64,000 nucleotides of DNA, taken from the NCBI GenBank assembly GCA_030429565.1, contig JAUIFE010000013.1, positions 151,620 through 215,619 of the forward strand. Direction: 5' to 3'. A program made the position numbers and the translations under genes. Positions 9,025-19,032 of the stretch are shown here, piece by piece (position 1 is the first letter of the stretch; every line of letters begins with the position of its first letter). Source of the DNA: Holophagae bacterium (GTDB taxonomy: Bacteria > Acidobacteriota > Holophagae > Acanthopleuribacterales > Acanthopleuribacteraceae). The notes below the pieces were generated by a model. The model was not told where the DNA came from, did not search any database, and saw nothing but the letters and a program-made list of their open reading frames with translations.

Positions 9025-12000
9025 TTATTCAGTCGTTTTGTAATCCAAACGTTGGTGTTCCTTGATGATGCGACCTTCCGTGTCAATTATTCGGATCAGG
9101 TCTCCGCGAGAGTTGTATAGGTAACGCATTGTGCGGCCCCGTGCATCAGTCATCGAAGCGAGTTTCCGGGTTTTTTGGTGGTAGCTGTAATGGGCTACCG
9201 AACTCCGAGCCAGGTATGGCACCGCGTTGTTGTAGGGGTAAAGGGCGACATCATCAATCAAGGTGGCGGTTTGACTGGTATCGATCACGACCTGTGGTGG
9301 TACACCTTGCAGAACTAGCTGAACCAAGAACCAATCGTCTTCGACTGGGGTGATCCATAATAAATCGGTTGGACTTGACGGTTGGGTCGGTTGCAGTTCT
9401 ATTGAACGACCTTCGATACTGAAGTAATTCGGTTGATAATTTTGGCCCCCCTTAGCGTAGAATCGCAACATGTACTCGTGAGCATCAGGTGGGTCTTGGT
9501 TTTCCGAACGACCTTCACCTGGCTGAAATCGAATTTCGATGCGGCCTTTGGCGGCATATAACCCGGAGTAGGCGTAGGCCATGGCGTAACGGTGGGTTTC
9601 CTCGTTTGTTGGATCTGTTGAGGGAACGCTTGACCGTGATAGTTGCATGCCCGGTGTCGGTTGACGTGCCGGTGGGTAAATGCCGGTTGGATTAATTGCC
9701 CAGTTTTCAAAGTTCTCGTAATAAACCTCGTCGGCACGGGCGTTGGTGAAATTGGCAACGAGAAAGGTGCCGCCTGGGTCATAAACCGCGCTGTTGAAGT
9801 TGCCGAGGCGGTCGCGGTGCTCCAACACTTGACCCTTGTCGTTCCAAGCGGTGTTTTGACCGGCGATTTCCCATTTTCCGTCGGCAGCCGAACCGCTGAG
9901 GATGTATTGTGTGTCCTTGAGGAAACCCCGTTCGCGTCCATCCGGCACGACCGCCCATCCGTTACTGCTGTTGTCGGTATTGGTGTGAATGAAACTCATG
10001 GTGGCGTCTTCCAGCCAAGCGGTTGGGCGGGAGGGGAGGGCGTTGTTGCGCCAGTGTTTCACTGATGCGGTCACCACCTGAACGTCGTTGCCGGCCAGCC
10101 GTGTAATCCAATCGCGGTCTAGATCCTGATGCAAACGCGTCCGGCTGCGTGCTTGTAGTTGATAGCCTTGTTGCAACAATAAGTTGCGTGATTTCATGCC
10201 GTTTTGACCGCCGCTGTCCCAAATCTCGTGGGCAGGCAATGTCCAAGTGTAGTCATAAAGTGGTGACCCGTCGCCGTTGACCGATTGGGTTTCCACAAGC
10301 ATGGCCGAACCGGTGGTGTAATCGTAAGCTAACTCTTCTTGTTGGAACTGGACGACATGGTTACGGTCACCCATCGGTTGGTGATGGCGGGTAATGGTAC
10401 GGTTTAGGCGGAAGTTGTTCCAAACCTCGTCCTGGGCACGCACGCCCACATCGTAAATGTAACCGTCGCCGTCTGCGCGGCGTATCATCAGGCTTTGGCT
10501 TTTTTCCGTATGGGTTCCCTGTGCCAAAGCGCGTGAAAAAGGACTGTTGAGTGTGATGTAGCCGACCTCGGTCGCAGCCGCGCCGCTAAATGCCGGCTGT
10601 GGTACTGTGGGTGCCAAGTGGCCGTCATTTTGACGGGCGAAACGCGCCACCAGGGGGCCGTCCCCTTCGGTGGGATAACATTCGCGATATTCATAGCGGG
10701 TCTCTTGAACGAGTGCTCCTCTGTCGTCCAAGGTGGCCATTTCCTGTGGCTGGCCAATCAAGCCACTGTTGTTTAGCACAAGCGAATCGGCTTGGTAGCG
10801 CAAATTAAAGGCGACCGGAGATTCTTCGTTGTGGCCTGCTAGTTCAAACGGGTTTTGGAGATCGAGACGATCCTCAAAGTTTTTGCGTAACTTCCAGCGA
10901 AATAGTGGGTTGACCTGGTGTGTAATACTTAAACCAATGTTGGCTGCTTGCATGTCGAAAAAGTTGGTTTGCTCTGCAGTGGGTGTGTTCCACCAAAAAG
11001 CGTTGCCCAATGCAAACGCGGTGATGTCTTCTCGGTAACTTCCGTAGTGGGGGTCATTCGCGTTGGCACTATTAAAGGGTTTCACCACACGGGCGTCGCC
11101 GGCGGTGATAAACCGATAGCGAGTGGCGCCGCCTAGTGCCCGCCCGCTGTTGTCGTGGCTTGTAACTGTGACCTCGCCGTAATTAATTTCGCTGCCAGGC
11201 ATGTTGAAATAGGGGTGAGCTTCACTGTTAATGAGCCGTTGGTCACCGCCAAACCCGAAGCGGAACCCGATGGGATCGGAGAAGATGGTGCCGCTATCCA
11301 AACCATCGTCGCTGGTGTAATTGTAGCGTAAAATACGTACTTGCTCGGCCGGCGGCTGGGCATCGCCCCCCGGCCAAAAACGAGGCGCGGTTTTCATTTC
11401 GGCCACGCGCAAACCGCCACCCATTTCACCGACGGCAAGGAAAGGATTTGAAAGGCTGTCAAACTGGAACGGTACGGGATTGCCGTTTTGGGATGGAATC
11501 GCCCACACCGATAAAATGTATACATGTCCTTGGCTGTGAGTGGTTTCAGTAACCAGCCAGCGAGCCAGCTCATCCAAGCTTGGGTGAGCCGCCGCCAAGG
11601 TCGGACTGCCCGCTGAATCGAGCGGCACAACAAAACGGTGAAGGTTGGGTGAAGGGTGGTCGCTGTCGGGTCTCTGGCACTCGCCCGCGTCATTTAACCA
11701 GGTACACTCCTCGTTAATTGAACCACCGCGCGCGAATACAATCACCTGATCTTGGTAACGGCCGCTGCTTTGGCTCCAATCTAGTGTTAGGTTAGTTAAG
11801 CTGTCACGGATCTCGGCGTAACTGCGTGGCGTCTCTGCCGTCCCCACAAGGGCCTCAATGTTGCCTGCACCAAGATAGGCCAGCATGCCTTCGGTTGGCG
11901 CTGGAACCTGGCCGGCTGCATTGCCTGGTGTACTGCGGGCGTTGACTGCCAATCGGTCTTGCGCCCAACTATAGCGATCACTTTCATATTGCAAGCTAAG

Positions 12001-14940
12001 TTCAGTTCCAACCGGTGTTAGGATGGTTTTTAAACTGAAATTCGCTTGAATGGGTACAGTAACGCCGTTTTGGAGAAAAGTGCGTTGGGAGACAATACTT
12101 TGGTCTCGTGTGCTTTCTGGTGAAGGAAAGCCCCAAGCGTCTTTTTGGTAATAGGCGGCGTGGAAACTTGGCGGATGCGTAGCACTGGTTTTGTCCACGT
12201 AATAGCGGAATTCGTAGGGGTTGCCCATGCTAATGCCGTTTGCGCCGGAGAAATGAACCCGGGTGAGTGACAATCTACCGCCGGTGGCTGAATTGGGTAC
12301 CATGTGACCCAGGTCGTAATCATAAGAAAACTGGGTGCTACTTAGGGTTTGGTAACGGTTGTACTGGTGCAGGCTTCTGAACGTTTGTGGCGTAACCTGG
12401 TTGGCGTAGGCGGTGGCAAACATGGGGTTGAGCAGACTGTTGCGTTCATAAAAACGGATCCGATCCAGTTTGACCGAACCGTTTTTTTGGTTGGGCCGGG
12501 TTGCGGCGACATCAGCGGTAATACTGGCGAAACTGCAAGGCGAGCCGCCCAGCAGATCACAGCGGTTAATAAAAAAGATATCGGCATGACCGTAACCAAT
12601 GGTGCCTAAATAACGCATAACCGGCTGGGTGCCGTTGCTTACCGTGACCGGCATGCTCTGGCCGATCTCCTCCAGGCCCAGTAAATGGGCGGTACCGGCC
12701 TGAAATATAAACAAACGACCTTCGCTCATGGTTACTTGGCCGGCGGCATAAGCCTGAATTTGGGCGATGAGTGGGTGTGGGTTGCCGTTTTCATCGCGCA
12801 GATCCGTGTCAAGCGCTTGGTAGTGGCCTGGGCGGAACCGATAGATGGTTTTTTCCACAACGGCGGCCGGCGTCAGGCTGGTGTCCCAAAACCCGCCGCG
12901 GTTGTCCGTGCGGTCCGCGCTGTAATCGAACATGGCCATGTGGGTGCGTGTTTTGGCGTACAGCGGGAAGTAAAGATCTTTGCTGCCCAGGCTGCGCTCG
13001 TAAAAGTAATGGCTGTCGGTGCGGCTGCGACCGGTGAAGTTGAAGTCCGGTTCGCCGTCGCCGGGTTCGCCTTGGCTGGGGAAGGGGTTGAGCCAAGCAA
13101 AACCAGGGTTGCCGATGCCGTAGTGGAAGGTGGCGTAGTCGCCCAAATCTTCCGGGCCGTAGTGTCCGATGGGTTCGCGGTCGGTGAAGTCGGGGCTGGT
13201 GACTGCCGCCAAATACCAGGCGTAGGCGTAACTTTGATCCAGGCGTTCGACACTTTTGCTTTCCGGTGTGCCGGGACCCAAACTTTTGCTCATGCGCGAA
13301 TGGCGTTCCTCACCGTAGTTGCGCGGCGCGGCACCGGCGGTGATCATGCCGTAACGGTCCCGTAATACGCCAAACACGAAACGAACACCGTCGTTTTTGA
13401 CGACGCTAATGCTTTCAATTTGACCCTTGTCGTCCAAATGGTAGCGAATGCGTTGTGACTGGTTGTGGCGGCGGTAGTAACGCCACCGACGATAGCGATC
13501 ACTGTTGGGCGACGACAAGTCAAAAGGTTCGCGGTCTTCGGCCAAACCGGGATCGTTTAACATCACCATGTTGTCTTGATCCATACCGGCAAAATCTTTT
13601 TCGGCAAAATGCGCCCAATCGTCCTCTTTGAAGTAATCGCGAATGACTTGCGGCCAGTTGTTCAGCTGACCTTGTTCCAAGGCGTACATCAAATTGCGGT
13701 AGGGGTGAAAGTAAAAAAAGCCGGTGTCATTCACCAGGGTTTTGGTGTTTTCCGGCGGTAACAACAAACCCCGTTTGCGATAAACCGGTTTGGCCAGACC
13801 GGAAATACCTGGTGCTGCGACCGAATAGAGATCAAAGGATCCACTCAAGTAGTCGGCGTTAAATGCTTTGGCTTGGTTGAGAGCGTCGGTTTCCTCATCC
13901 TCTTCGTAAGGGGCGATTTCTGAAGAATTGAAATCCTGGTAATAGGTGTCATATGAAACATTATTGCCGATGTGGTCGGAGTAGGTCCTGTCCAGGTCGG
14001 ACTGGGCCAGCAAGTTCTCCGCCTTCTGTAAGCCACCAGGTAGACCTGTGACTTCTCCGCCGATCACGGTATTCTGACTGGGGCCGCTTAAGGAAGGCTC
14101 ATAAGTTGCTGGAATATTGCGGCCTACTTTGTCCATGTGCACGTAACCGTAGGCGTGAGAAAATGACCGGCGATATGCGGAGGATCTATACGCACCCAAA
14201 CTGACGCCCATGATTGTTCCCGATCCACCGCTCTGGCGAGAGATATACGGGGAATATTGTCGGTTGCTCACCTGAATCGAACTACTTGCAATGCCCACTG
14301 CCACGCCAAGTGTTCCCGCTGAATCGAGACTAATGCCGCCAAATTTCGCGGAAACGCCGGAGCCACTGCTGCCTGCCGTGAACTTTGTGTTGATGGGTCC
14401 CAAGCCAACCGAGTAGGACATGGAAAATGAAGTCTGTCCTTGATTATTGGTTGAATAATCTGCGGATAATCCGCCTCCTAACGACAAGCCAACTTGACCG
14501 CCAAAACCGCCATGGTTGTCCCAGTTGACGCCGACGTTTGCGCCCTGGAACCCGATGCCGACCGAATAGGAGTAGGTGGAACGCAAGCGTTCGGTGGTGT
14601 AAATCGGTGCAGCCAGGTAATCGTCCGGGTAAGCGCGGACAGCACGCGAAATCGATCCGGGCTGCAAGTTCCAGCCGAGGCCGACCCAACTCGCTTCCTG
14701 CGCCAACCGCACGCCGGCTTTGTAGTTCAGCGACAGGGGGAAGGTCCCGCCAGGGGCCCCTGGCAAACTGCCGACGGGTAGAGCGTATTGGAAATCGCCG
14801 GTGGCAAGGTTGACCAAATCGGTGATGTCGACAGGTTCAAACTGGGCAACTTCAGGGGCGGTGGCGCCGGAAGTTTGGGCGAAGACTGGAAACAGAGCAA
14901 GACCAAAAAGCCACAAGGGTCGGCAAAGGCGAGTCAGCAT
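9025..14940 (-). CDS. secreted RHS-family protein, N-terminal shell part
   Basis: This 1971-residue protein has a signal peptide (MLTRLCRPLWLFGLALFPVFA) and a GGAGAAC ribosome site before the ATG. Residues 35-105 hold the block typical of Bacteroidetes-type RHS proteins: NLATGDFQYALPVGSLPG, then EASWVGLGWNLQPGSISR and YPDD. A Gly/Ser-rich beta stretch follows at about 130-270. Only at the very end do two YD-type motifs appear (RYLYNSRGDLIRIID, EGRIIKEHQ), and the protein stops there instead of running into a full repeat array and core. The next gene downstream, 98 bp away on the same strand, carries the repeats and the core. This arrangement resembles the split between the TcB and TcC shell halves of Tc toxins, but that is inference. 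It is not simply a frameshifted single gene, because the downstream gene has its own signal peptide. Confidence 0.85.
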   Translation of the reverse strand: MLTRLCRPLWLFGLALFPVFAQTSGATAPEVAQFEPVDITDLVNLATGDFQYALPVGSLPGAPGGTFPLSLNYKAGVRLAQEASWVGLGWNLQPGSISRAVRAYPDDYLAAPIYTTERLRSTYSYSVGIGFQGANVGVNWDNHGGFGGQVGLSLGGGLSADYSTNNQGQTSFSMSYSVGLGPINTKFTAGSSGSGVSAKFGGISLDSAGTLGVAVGIASSSIQVSNRQYSPYISRQSGGSGTIMGVSLGAYRSSAYRRSFSHAYGYVHMDKVGRNIPATYEPSLSGPSQNTVIGGEVTGLPGGLQKAENLLAQSDLDRTYSDHIGNNVSYDTYYQDFNSSEIAPYEEDEETDALNQAKAFNADYLSGSFDLYSVAAPGISGLAKPVYRKRGLLLPPENTKTLVNDTGFFYFHPYRNLMYALEQGQLNNWPQVIRDYFKEDDWAHFAEKDFAGMDQDNMVMLNDPGLAEDREPFDLSSPNSDRYRRWRYYRRHNQSQRIRYHLDDKGQIESISVVKNDGVRFVFGVLRDRYGMITAGAAPRNYGEERHSRMSKSLGPGTPESKSVERLDQSYAYAWYLAAVTSPDFTDREPIGHYGPEDLGDYATFHYGIGNPGFAWLNPFPSQGEPGDGEPDFNFTGRSRTDSHYFYERSLGSKDLYFPLYAKTRTHMAMFDYSADRTDNRGGFWDTSLTPAAVVEKTIYRFRPGHYQALDTDLRDENGNPHPLIAQIQAYAAGQVTMSEGRLFIFQAGTAHLLGLEEIGQSMPVTVSNGTQPVMRYLGTIGYGHADIFFINRCDLLGGSPCSFASITADVAATRPNQKNGSVKLDRIRFYERNSLLNPMFATAYANQVTPQTFRSLHQYNRYQTLSSTQFSYDYDLGHMVPNSATGGRLSLTRVHFSGANGISMGNPYEFRYYVDKTSATHPPSFHAAYYQKDAWGFPSPESTRDQSIVSQRTFLQNGVTVPIQANFSLKTILTPVGTELSLQYESDRYSWAQDRLAVNARSTPGNAAGQVPAPTEGMLAYLGAGNIEALVGTAETPRSYAEIRDSLTNLTLDWSQSSGRYQDQVIVFARGGSINEECTWLNDAGECQRPDSDHPSPNLHRFVVPLDSAGSPTLAAAHPSLDELARWLVTETTHSQGHVYILSVWAIPSQNGNPVPFQFDSLSNPFLAVGEMGGGLRVAEMKTAPRFWPGGDAQPPAEQVRILRYNYTSDDGLDSGTIFSDPIGFRFGFGGDQRLINSEAHPYFNMPGSEINYGEVTVTSHDNSGRALGGATRYRFITAGDARVVKPFNSANANDPHYGSYREDITAFALGNAFWWNTPTAEQTNFFDMQAANIGLSITHQVNPLFRWKLRKNFEDRLDLQNPFELAGHNEESPVAFNLRYQADSLVLNNSGLIGQPQEMATLDDRGALVQETRYEYRECYPTEGDGPLVARFARQNDGHLAPTVPQPAFSGAAATEVGYITLNSPFSRALAQGTHTEKSQSLMIRRADGDGYIYDVGVRAQDEVWNNFRLNRTITRHHQPMGDRNHVVQFQQEELAYDYTTGSAMLVETQSVNGDGSPLYDYTWTLPAHEIWDSGGQNGMKSRNLLLQQGYQLQARSRTRLHQDLDRDWITRLAGNDVQVVTASVKHWRNNALPSRPTAWLEDATMSFIHTNTDNSSNGWAVVPDGRERGFLKDTQYILSGSAADGKWEIAGQNTAWNDKGQVLEHRDRLGNFNSAVYDPGGTFLVANFTNARADEVYYENFENWAINPTGIYPPARQPTPGMQLSRSSVPSTDPTNEETHRYAMAYAYSGLYAAKGRIEIRFQPGEGRSENQDPPDAHEYMLRFYAKGGQNYQPNYFSIEGRSIELQPTQPSSPTDLLWITPVEDDWFLVQLVLQGVPPQVVIDTSQTATLIDDVALYPYNNAVPYLARSSVAHYSYHQKTRKLASMTDARGRTMRYLYNSRGDLIRIIDTEGRIIKEHQRLDYKTTE

Positions 14941-15558
14941 GTGCGGTTCTCCGAACAGAGGTCACATATAGGGGCACACCACGGCGGAATCACCGGAGTG
15001 GGTGGTTTAAGGCGATGTGGTGCTTATATGTGAAAAAATAGGGTTACTTCAAAAAGGTATTTTTTTGAACACAGGTTAGATATGGGAAACGAGCCTGAAA
15101 CGGCAAATTCGTTGTTTAGGCTAACGGATGGTATTTTAGAAATCAACCGGAAAAAATATGTTAGGACGTGGGTTGGTGTTAAGTGGCTGAAACTCAAGGA
15201 GAAGAAGTTTTTATCGGGTGTTAGTTTTTTTAGGCGAGTGATCAAAGTGTTGACAATGCCGGCTTTTGGTTAAGTTGTTTGTTTTTAATGGTTTATTTTG
15301 GTGTGGGGTTTGTCGTGGCGTGTCATTTTGAGATTGGAAGTCGTTTTTTGTGGGTGTGTCTTGTGTTCATGTGACGTTTTTATGAGGCTTGGATTGGGGA
15401 AAATTGTGGTTTTGATTGTGTCATCTTGTGGGTGTTTTGACGTATGGTTTGCTAAAGCGTGTTCGGGATGCGGCTGTAGATTAGGTCAACTTGAACCTTA
15501 ATCGTTTTGGCTTGTGTGCCGATAGCAAGAGAAACTAAGGAAGCGAGGACGGCGCACT
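14941..15558. other. AT-rich intergenic region between divergent genes
   Basis: This 618 bp stretch is visibly AT-rich and separates the minus-strand RHS operon from the plus-strand EAL-domain gene. Short open frames exist on both strands, but none has a convincing ribosome site or a protein-like composition. It should hold the promoters of both units. I could not pick a reliable -35/-10 pair. Confidence 0.5.
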
Positions 15559-17646
15559 GTGTTTCAGGCAACCAAAACGCTGCTTCAGGTTGGCGACATT
15601 GAACTTATCTCCTCAAAACAGCTTGAAGAGCTCCTGACCCCGGGTTACCACTTTGAGTGTCAGCATGATTGGGAAATGGCCACCTTGCTGATGGGCTCCC
15701 GCAATTACATGGCGGCGGTCTTAATTTGGGACAAGCCGGAGCAGCCGTTAATCGGGACCTTGCAACAGGTGCGTTCGGAAAAAATGCGCCAGGATCTGCC
15801 GATTTTTGTATTGGCGGCCGAGGCGCTGCGGGACCAGGCGGTTGCCGCTTTGCAAGCGGGGGCCTCCGACATCTTTTTTGCACCCTTCGATTTTTCTTTT
15901 GTGCGGGCTAAGCTGTGCCTGGCTATGGAATCGCGCATTCAATTTGAAGGCGTTCGCGACGACATGGAGCGCTACTTATTGGCGGCACGCGGCACCAATG
16001 ACGGCTTGTTTGATTGGGACCTTGACGCCGGCCGCATTTATTTCAGTGAGGAATGGCGTTCGCTGCTTAGGCTGGCGCCGGAGGATCCCCTGCGTAGCCA
16101 GGAAGATTGGTTTGAACGCGTTCACCCAGATGATCGCGACGCCTTGCGCTCCAAATTGGCCTTACACCTAGAAGGTGTGACTGAAACGCTCGAGTATCAG
16201 TACCGCATTCGGGCGGCCGGCGGTGAATATATATGGGTGTTGTGTCGTGGTTGTGCCAGCGAACGCAAGGAAGGCCGATCGCGCCGCTTGGCGGGCATGA
16301 TTACCGATTTGACCAATCGCAGCATTCACGACACGCGTACGGGTTTGCCGTTCCGCGGGTTTTTTATGGAGCGCCTAAGTCAGGCGGTAACCCGCACTCA
16401 ATTTAATCAGCAAGTGCGCTACAGCCTCTTATATATAGATATCGATCGATTTAAGGTCCTCAGCGAAGGATTTGGGTATTCGATTGTCGACAAGGTGTTG
16501 GTTGCTTTTGCGAAACGTCTTGAACACTGTCTGCGCGACGGCGATACGCTGGCTTTCCTGGGTGGCGACAGTTTTGTGGTGCTGGTTGAGGACTATGACG
16601 ACGCCGCTCACGGCCGCGCCGTGGCCAACCAAATTCACCTGCAACTGATCGCCCCTTTTCATTTGGAAGAGACCGATGTGTTTACTAAAGCGAGCATCGG
16701 CATTGCCGCCGTTCACGGCGAAACCCATAACACCGAAGAACTGTTGCGGCGCGCGCAAACGGCCATGAAATACGCGCGGCGGCTGGGGTCGGGCCACTCC
16801 GAGTTGTATTCGGCCGAAATGGACGGTTTGAGCCGACAAATGCTCGAGTTGGAGATTAAATTGCGTTCGGCGCTCGACCGCAATGAGTTTCGCGTGTTCT
16901 TTCAGCCGCAGTTGGGCTTGGAAACCGGGCGCATTACCGGCATGGAAGCCTTAATTCGCTGGCAATGCGACGGCCAAATGGTATCGCCGGCTGAATTCAT
17001 TCCGGTTGCCGAAGAAACGGATCTTATCTTACCCATCGGCGAGTGGGTCTTACGCGAAGCCTGCTTGTTCAACAAACAATTAATGGAGAAAGGGTTGGGA
17101 CCGTTGCGGGTTTCGGTAAACCTCTCCGAACGTCAGTTCAAGGCACGCAATTTGGTGAACACGGTCGAGTTTATTTTGAACGAGACGGGCCTGCCGGCCG
17201 AGTATTTGGAATTGGAGCTGACGGAAAGCATTTTTGTCGAAGACCCAGAACAGACATCGAAGACTCTCGAGGCATTCGGGCGTCTGGGCTGCAAGGTGGC
17301 GCTGGATGATTTTGGCACGGGGTATTCGTCGTTGAGTTACTTAAAGAAGTTCCCGCTTGACACCCTCAAAATAGATCGCGCCTTCGTCATGGATTTAACC
17401 AGTGATAGTCGCGATGCCGCCCTTTGTTCAACGATCATATCGCTGGCGCACCAATTCAATATGGACGTGATCGCCGAGGGGGTCGAATCGCGCGAACACC
17501 TGATCATTTTGCGGGCCTTCCAGTGCGACGAAATTCAGGGTTATCATTTTTCTAAACCGCTGCCGCCGGACCAATTTGAAGCCTTTGTGCGGCGTCACCT
17601 AAACCAGACCGAGACAACCCTGGACGGTTTGGGATTCTCCTTTTAA
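15559..17646 (+). CDS. pseudo-receiver / PAS / degenerate GGDEF / EAL c-di-GMP protein
   Basis: A 695-residue cytosolic signalling protein starting at GTG behind a GCGAGGA site. Residues 1-130 look like a response-regulator receiver. A candidate acceptor Asp58 sits in VLIWDKP, but the conserved KPF lysine is replaced (FAPF). A PAS_3-type domain follows at about 145-255 (WFERVHPDDRDALR, EYQYRIRAAGGEYIWV). The GGDEF domain at about 260-425 carries GGDSF at 335-339, so cyclase activity is unlikely; it may be a GTP-binding regulatory domain. The EAL domain at about 430-690 is intact: MEALIRW at 462, ELTES, DDFGTGYSSL, LKIDR, VIAEGVE and QGYHFSKPL. The likely role is hydrolysis of cyclic di-GMP to pGpG, controlled by the N-terminal sensors. 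It stands alone, with no partner kinase beside it. Confidence 0.93.
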   Translation: MFQATKTLLQVGDIELISSKQLEELLTPGYHFECQHDWEMATLLMGSRNYMAAVLIWDKPEQPLIGTLQQVRSEKMRQDLPIFVLAAEALRDQAVAALQAGASDIFFAPFDFSFVRAKLCLAMESRIQFEGVRDDMERYLLAARGTNDGLFDWDLDAGRIYFSEEWRSLLRLAPEDPLRSQEDWFERVHPDDRDALRSKLALHLEGVTETLEYQYRIRAAGGEYIWVLCRGCASERKEGRSRRLAGMITDLTNRSIHDTRTGLPFRGFFMERLSQAVTRTQFNQQVRYSLLYIDIDRFKVLSEGFGYSIVDKVLVAFAKRLEHCLRDGDTLAFLGGDSFVVLVEDYDDAAHGRAVANQIHLQLIAPFHLEETDVFTKASIGIAAVHGETHNTEELLRRAQTAMKYARRLGSGHSELYSAEMDGLSRQMLELEIKLRSALDRNEFRVFFQPQLGLETGRITGMEALIRWQCDGQMVSPAEFIPVAEETDLILPIGEWVLREACLFNKQLMEKGLGPLRVSVNLSERQFKARNLVNTVEFILNETGLPAEYLELELTESIFVEDPEQTSKTLEAFGRLGCKVALDDFGTGYSSLSYLKKFPLDTLKIDRAFVMDLTSDSRDAALCSTIISLAHQFNMDVIAEGVESREHLIILRAFQCDEIQGYHFSKPLPPDQFEAFVRRHLNQTETTLDGLGFSF

Positions 17647-17960
17647 GTAACGGTGGTCGGCTAGGTCTGCCATGACACGGCAATCCGCTGCTCGAGCGCG
17701 GGTGCTCCCTCGGCAAAGCACTTGCAAAATCGCCTTTTAATGCTAGATTGGTGAGCATCCGAGCCATCCTTCACACCCGATAGTCGCAAGGTCTGTTACG
17801 GGGCCGAACGCGTGACCGGGTTCCGTGGCGGCGCCGACGATGACGACCCTACCTTGAGATACGAGGTGGTGGTTGCGCGGGCCGCGTGGTATTAGGACGT
17901 TTAGGGCGCCAACCAGGGATCTCGGGATTCTCTCATTTTGCCCAAAAGAGGACGCAATCC
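17647..17960. other. intergenic region, no gene seen
   Basis: This is GC-rich DNA between the EAL gene and the mscS-like gene. I see no convincing coding frame, and no strong hairpin with a T-run. It must contain the ribosome site of the downstream gene (AAGAGGA at about 17945-17951). Confidence 0.4.
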
Positions 17961-18782
17961 ATGAACGAACAGTCGAGTTTGATTAACAACCACTATGTCA
18001 GCCTTCTTCAGAATATCCTTGTTGCGATTCTCATCCTCGTTATCGGGTGGGTCATCAGTAAGTGGGTCAATCGCATTGTCTTGATGATGTTGCGCAACCG
18101 CAAGGTCGATGAAGCCTTGAGCCGTTTCCTCGGCAGTATGGCGCAATACAGCATGCTTACTTTGGCCATTGTATCCGCGCTTGGTACGGTTGGTATTGAA
18201 ACCACCAGCTTGGTTGCGGTCCTCGCGTCAGCCGGTATCGCCGTCGGTTTGGCCTTGCAAGGAAGCTTGTCCAATTTTGCTTCCGGTGTGCTGATCCTCT
18301 TTTTTCGACCCTTTGACCTTAAGGATGTCATTACCACCGCTGGTGAAACCGGTGTGGTGGAAGACATTGGTATTTTTACCACTGAACTCAAAACCCCACA
18401 GAACCACCGTATTACCATTCCCAACGGGGCGGTATTGTCCGGTCCCATTACCAACTACACCAAAGCCGGAACCCGTCGCGGAACCATCGAAGTGGGCGTG
18501 GCCTACGGTGCCGATTTGGAAAAAGTCATTGAAGTGCTCAAATCAGCGGTTGCCGGCTGTGAGATCGCGCTAAAAGATCCCGAGCCGGTTTTTGTTTTCG
18601 CCAATTTTGGCGCCAGTTCGTTGGATTTCGCCGTACACGTTCACGCCGAGTGTGGCGACTTCTTTAAAATGTTGCACCAAGTGCGCTTGGCGATTTACGA
18701 CGCCCTCAACGAAGCGGACATCGAAATTCCCTTTGCCCAAATTGTGGTGCACCAAGCGGAAACCGAAGCAAAAACGGCTTAA
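17961..18782 (+). CDS. mscS: small-conductance mechanosensitive channel, MscS family
   Basis: A 273-residue protein, close to the usual MscS length. The ATG at 17961 is chosen because AAGAGGA lies nine bases upstream; the frame extends further up but without coding character. Three N-terminal membrane segments are visible (VAILILVIGWVIS, YSMLTLAIVSALGTV and the pore helix). The pore and TM3b signature is clear: AGIAVGLALQGSLSNFASG, then LILFFRPFDLKDVI. The soluble beta domain with IPNGAVLSGPITNYT follows. MscS channels open on membrane tension and release osmolytes during hypo-osmotic shock. The gene is followed directly by a strong terminator, so it appears monocistronic. Confidence 0.93.
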   Translation: MNEQSSLINNHYVSLLQNILVAILILVIGWVISKWVNRIVLMMLRNRKVDEALSRFLGSMAQYSMLTLAIVSALGTVGIETTSLVAVLASAGIAVGLALQGSLSNFASGVLILFFRPFDLKDVITTAGETGVVEDIGIFTTELKTPQNHRITIPNGAVLSGPITNYTKAGTRRGTIEVGVAYGADLEKVIEVLKSAVAGCEIALKDPEPVFVFANFGASSLDFAVHVHAECGDFFKMLHQVRLAIYDALNEADIEIPFAQIVVHQAETEAKTA

Positions 18783-18788
18783 GCCGGT

Positions 18789-18810
18789 GGGGGCGGTGGC
18801 GCCCCCTTTT
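18789..18810 (+). terminator. Rho-independent terminator of mscS-like gene
   Basis: A perfect seven-base stem GGGGGCG/CGCCCCC with loop GTGG is followed by TTTT. It starts seven bases after the stop codon. Confidence 0.8.
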
Positions 18811-19032
18811 CCTAGCCCTTTCGTGAGTGAGGCACGCGCTGCGCGCGTTTATGCAAAGTATGTGCTGATTTGGGAATCTGGTTTGATTTTGTAATGTTAT
18901 AGAAATAAAGCACTTGTAGGCTAGTGCTGCAGATTGGTTCTTGCATGCCTTGCGAAAATCGGGTTGAATGAATGTCATTTGTTAGGCATGGTTCCATTCT
19001 ATCGTTAGCCTAAATAAAGTTTCGGGGGCAGC

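Noticed and set aside
8926..9025. Idea that the two RHS genes are one gene broken by a frameshift
   Set aside because: The downstream frame begins with a clean signal peptide and the upstream one ends with a normal stop. The 98 bp between them is not coding, and the downstream N-terminal 1800 residues are not RHS repeats.
12685..13365. Long plus-strand frame of 226 codons opposite the RHS gene
   Set aside because: It is an antisense shadow of a GC-biased coding frame; the minus-strand protein has the family motifs.
15082..15273. 63-codon plus-strand frame in the AT-rich gap
   Set aside because: A minus-strand frame of similar length overlaps it and there is no clear ribosome site; it is not distinguishable from chance in AT-rich DNA.
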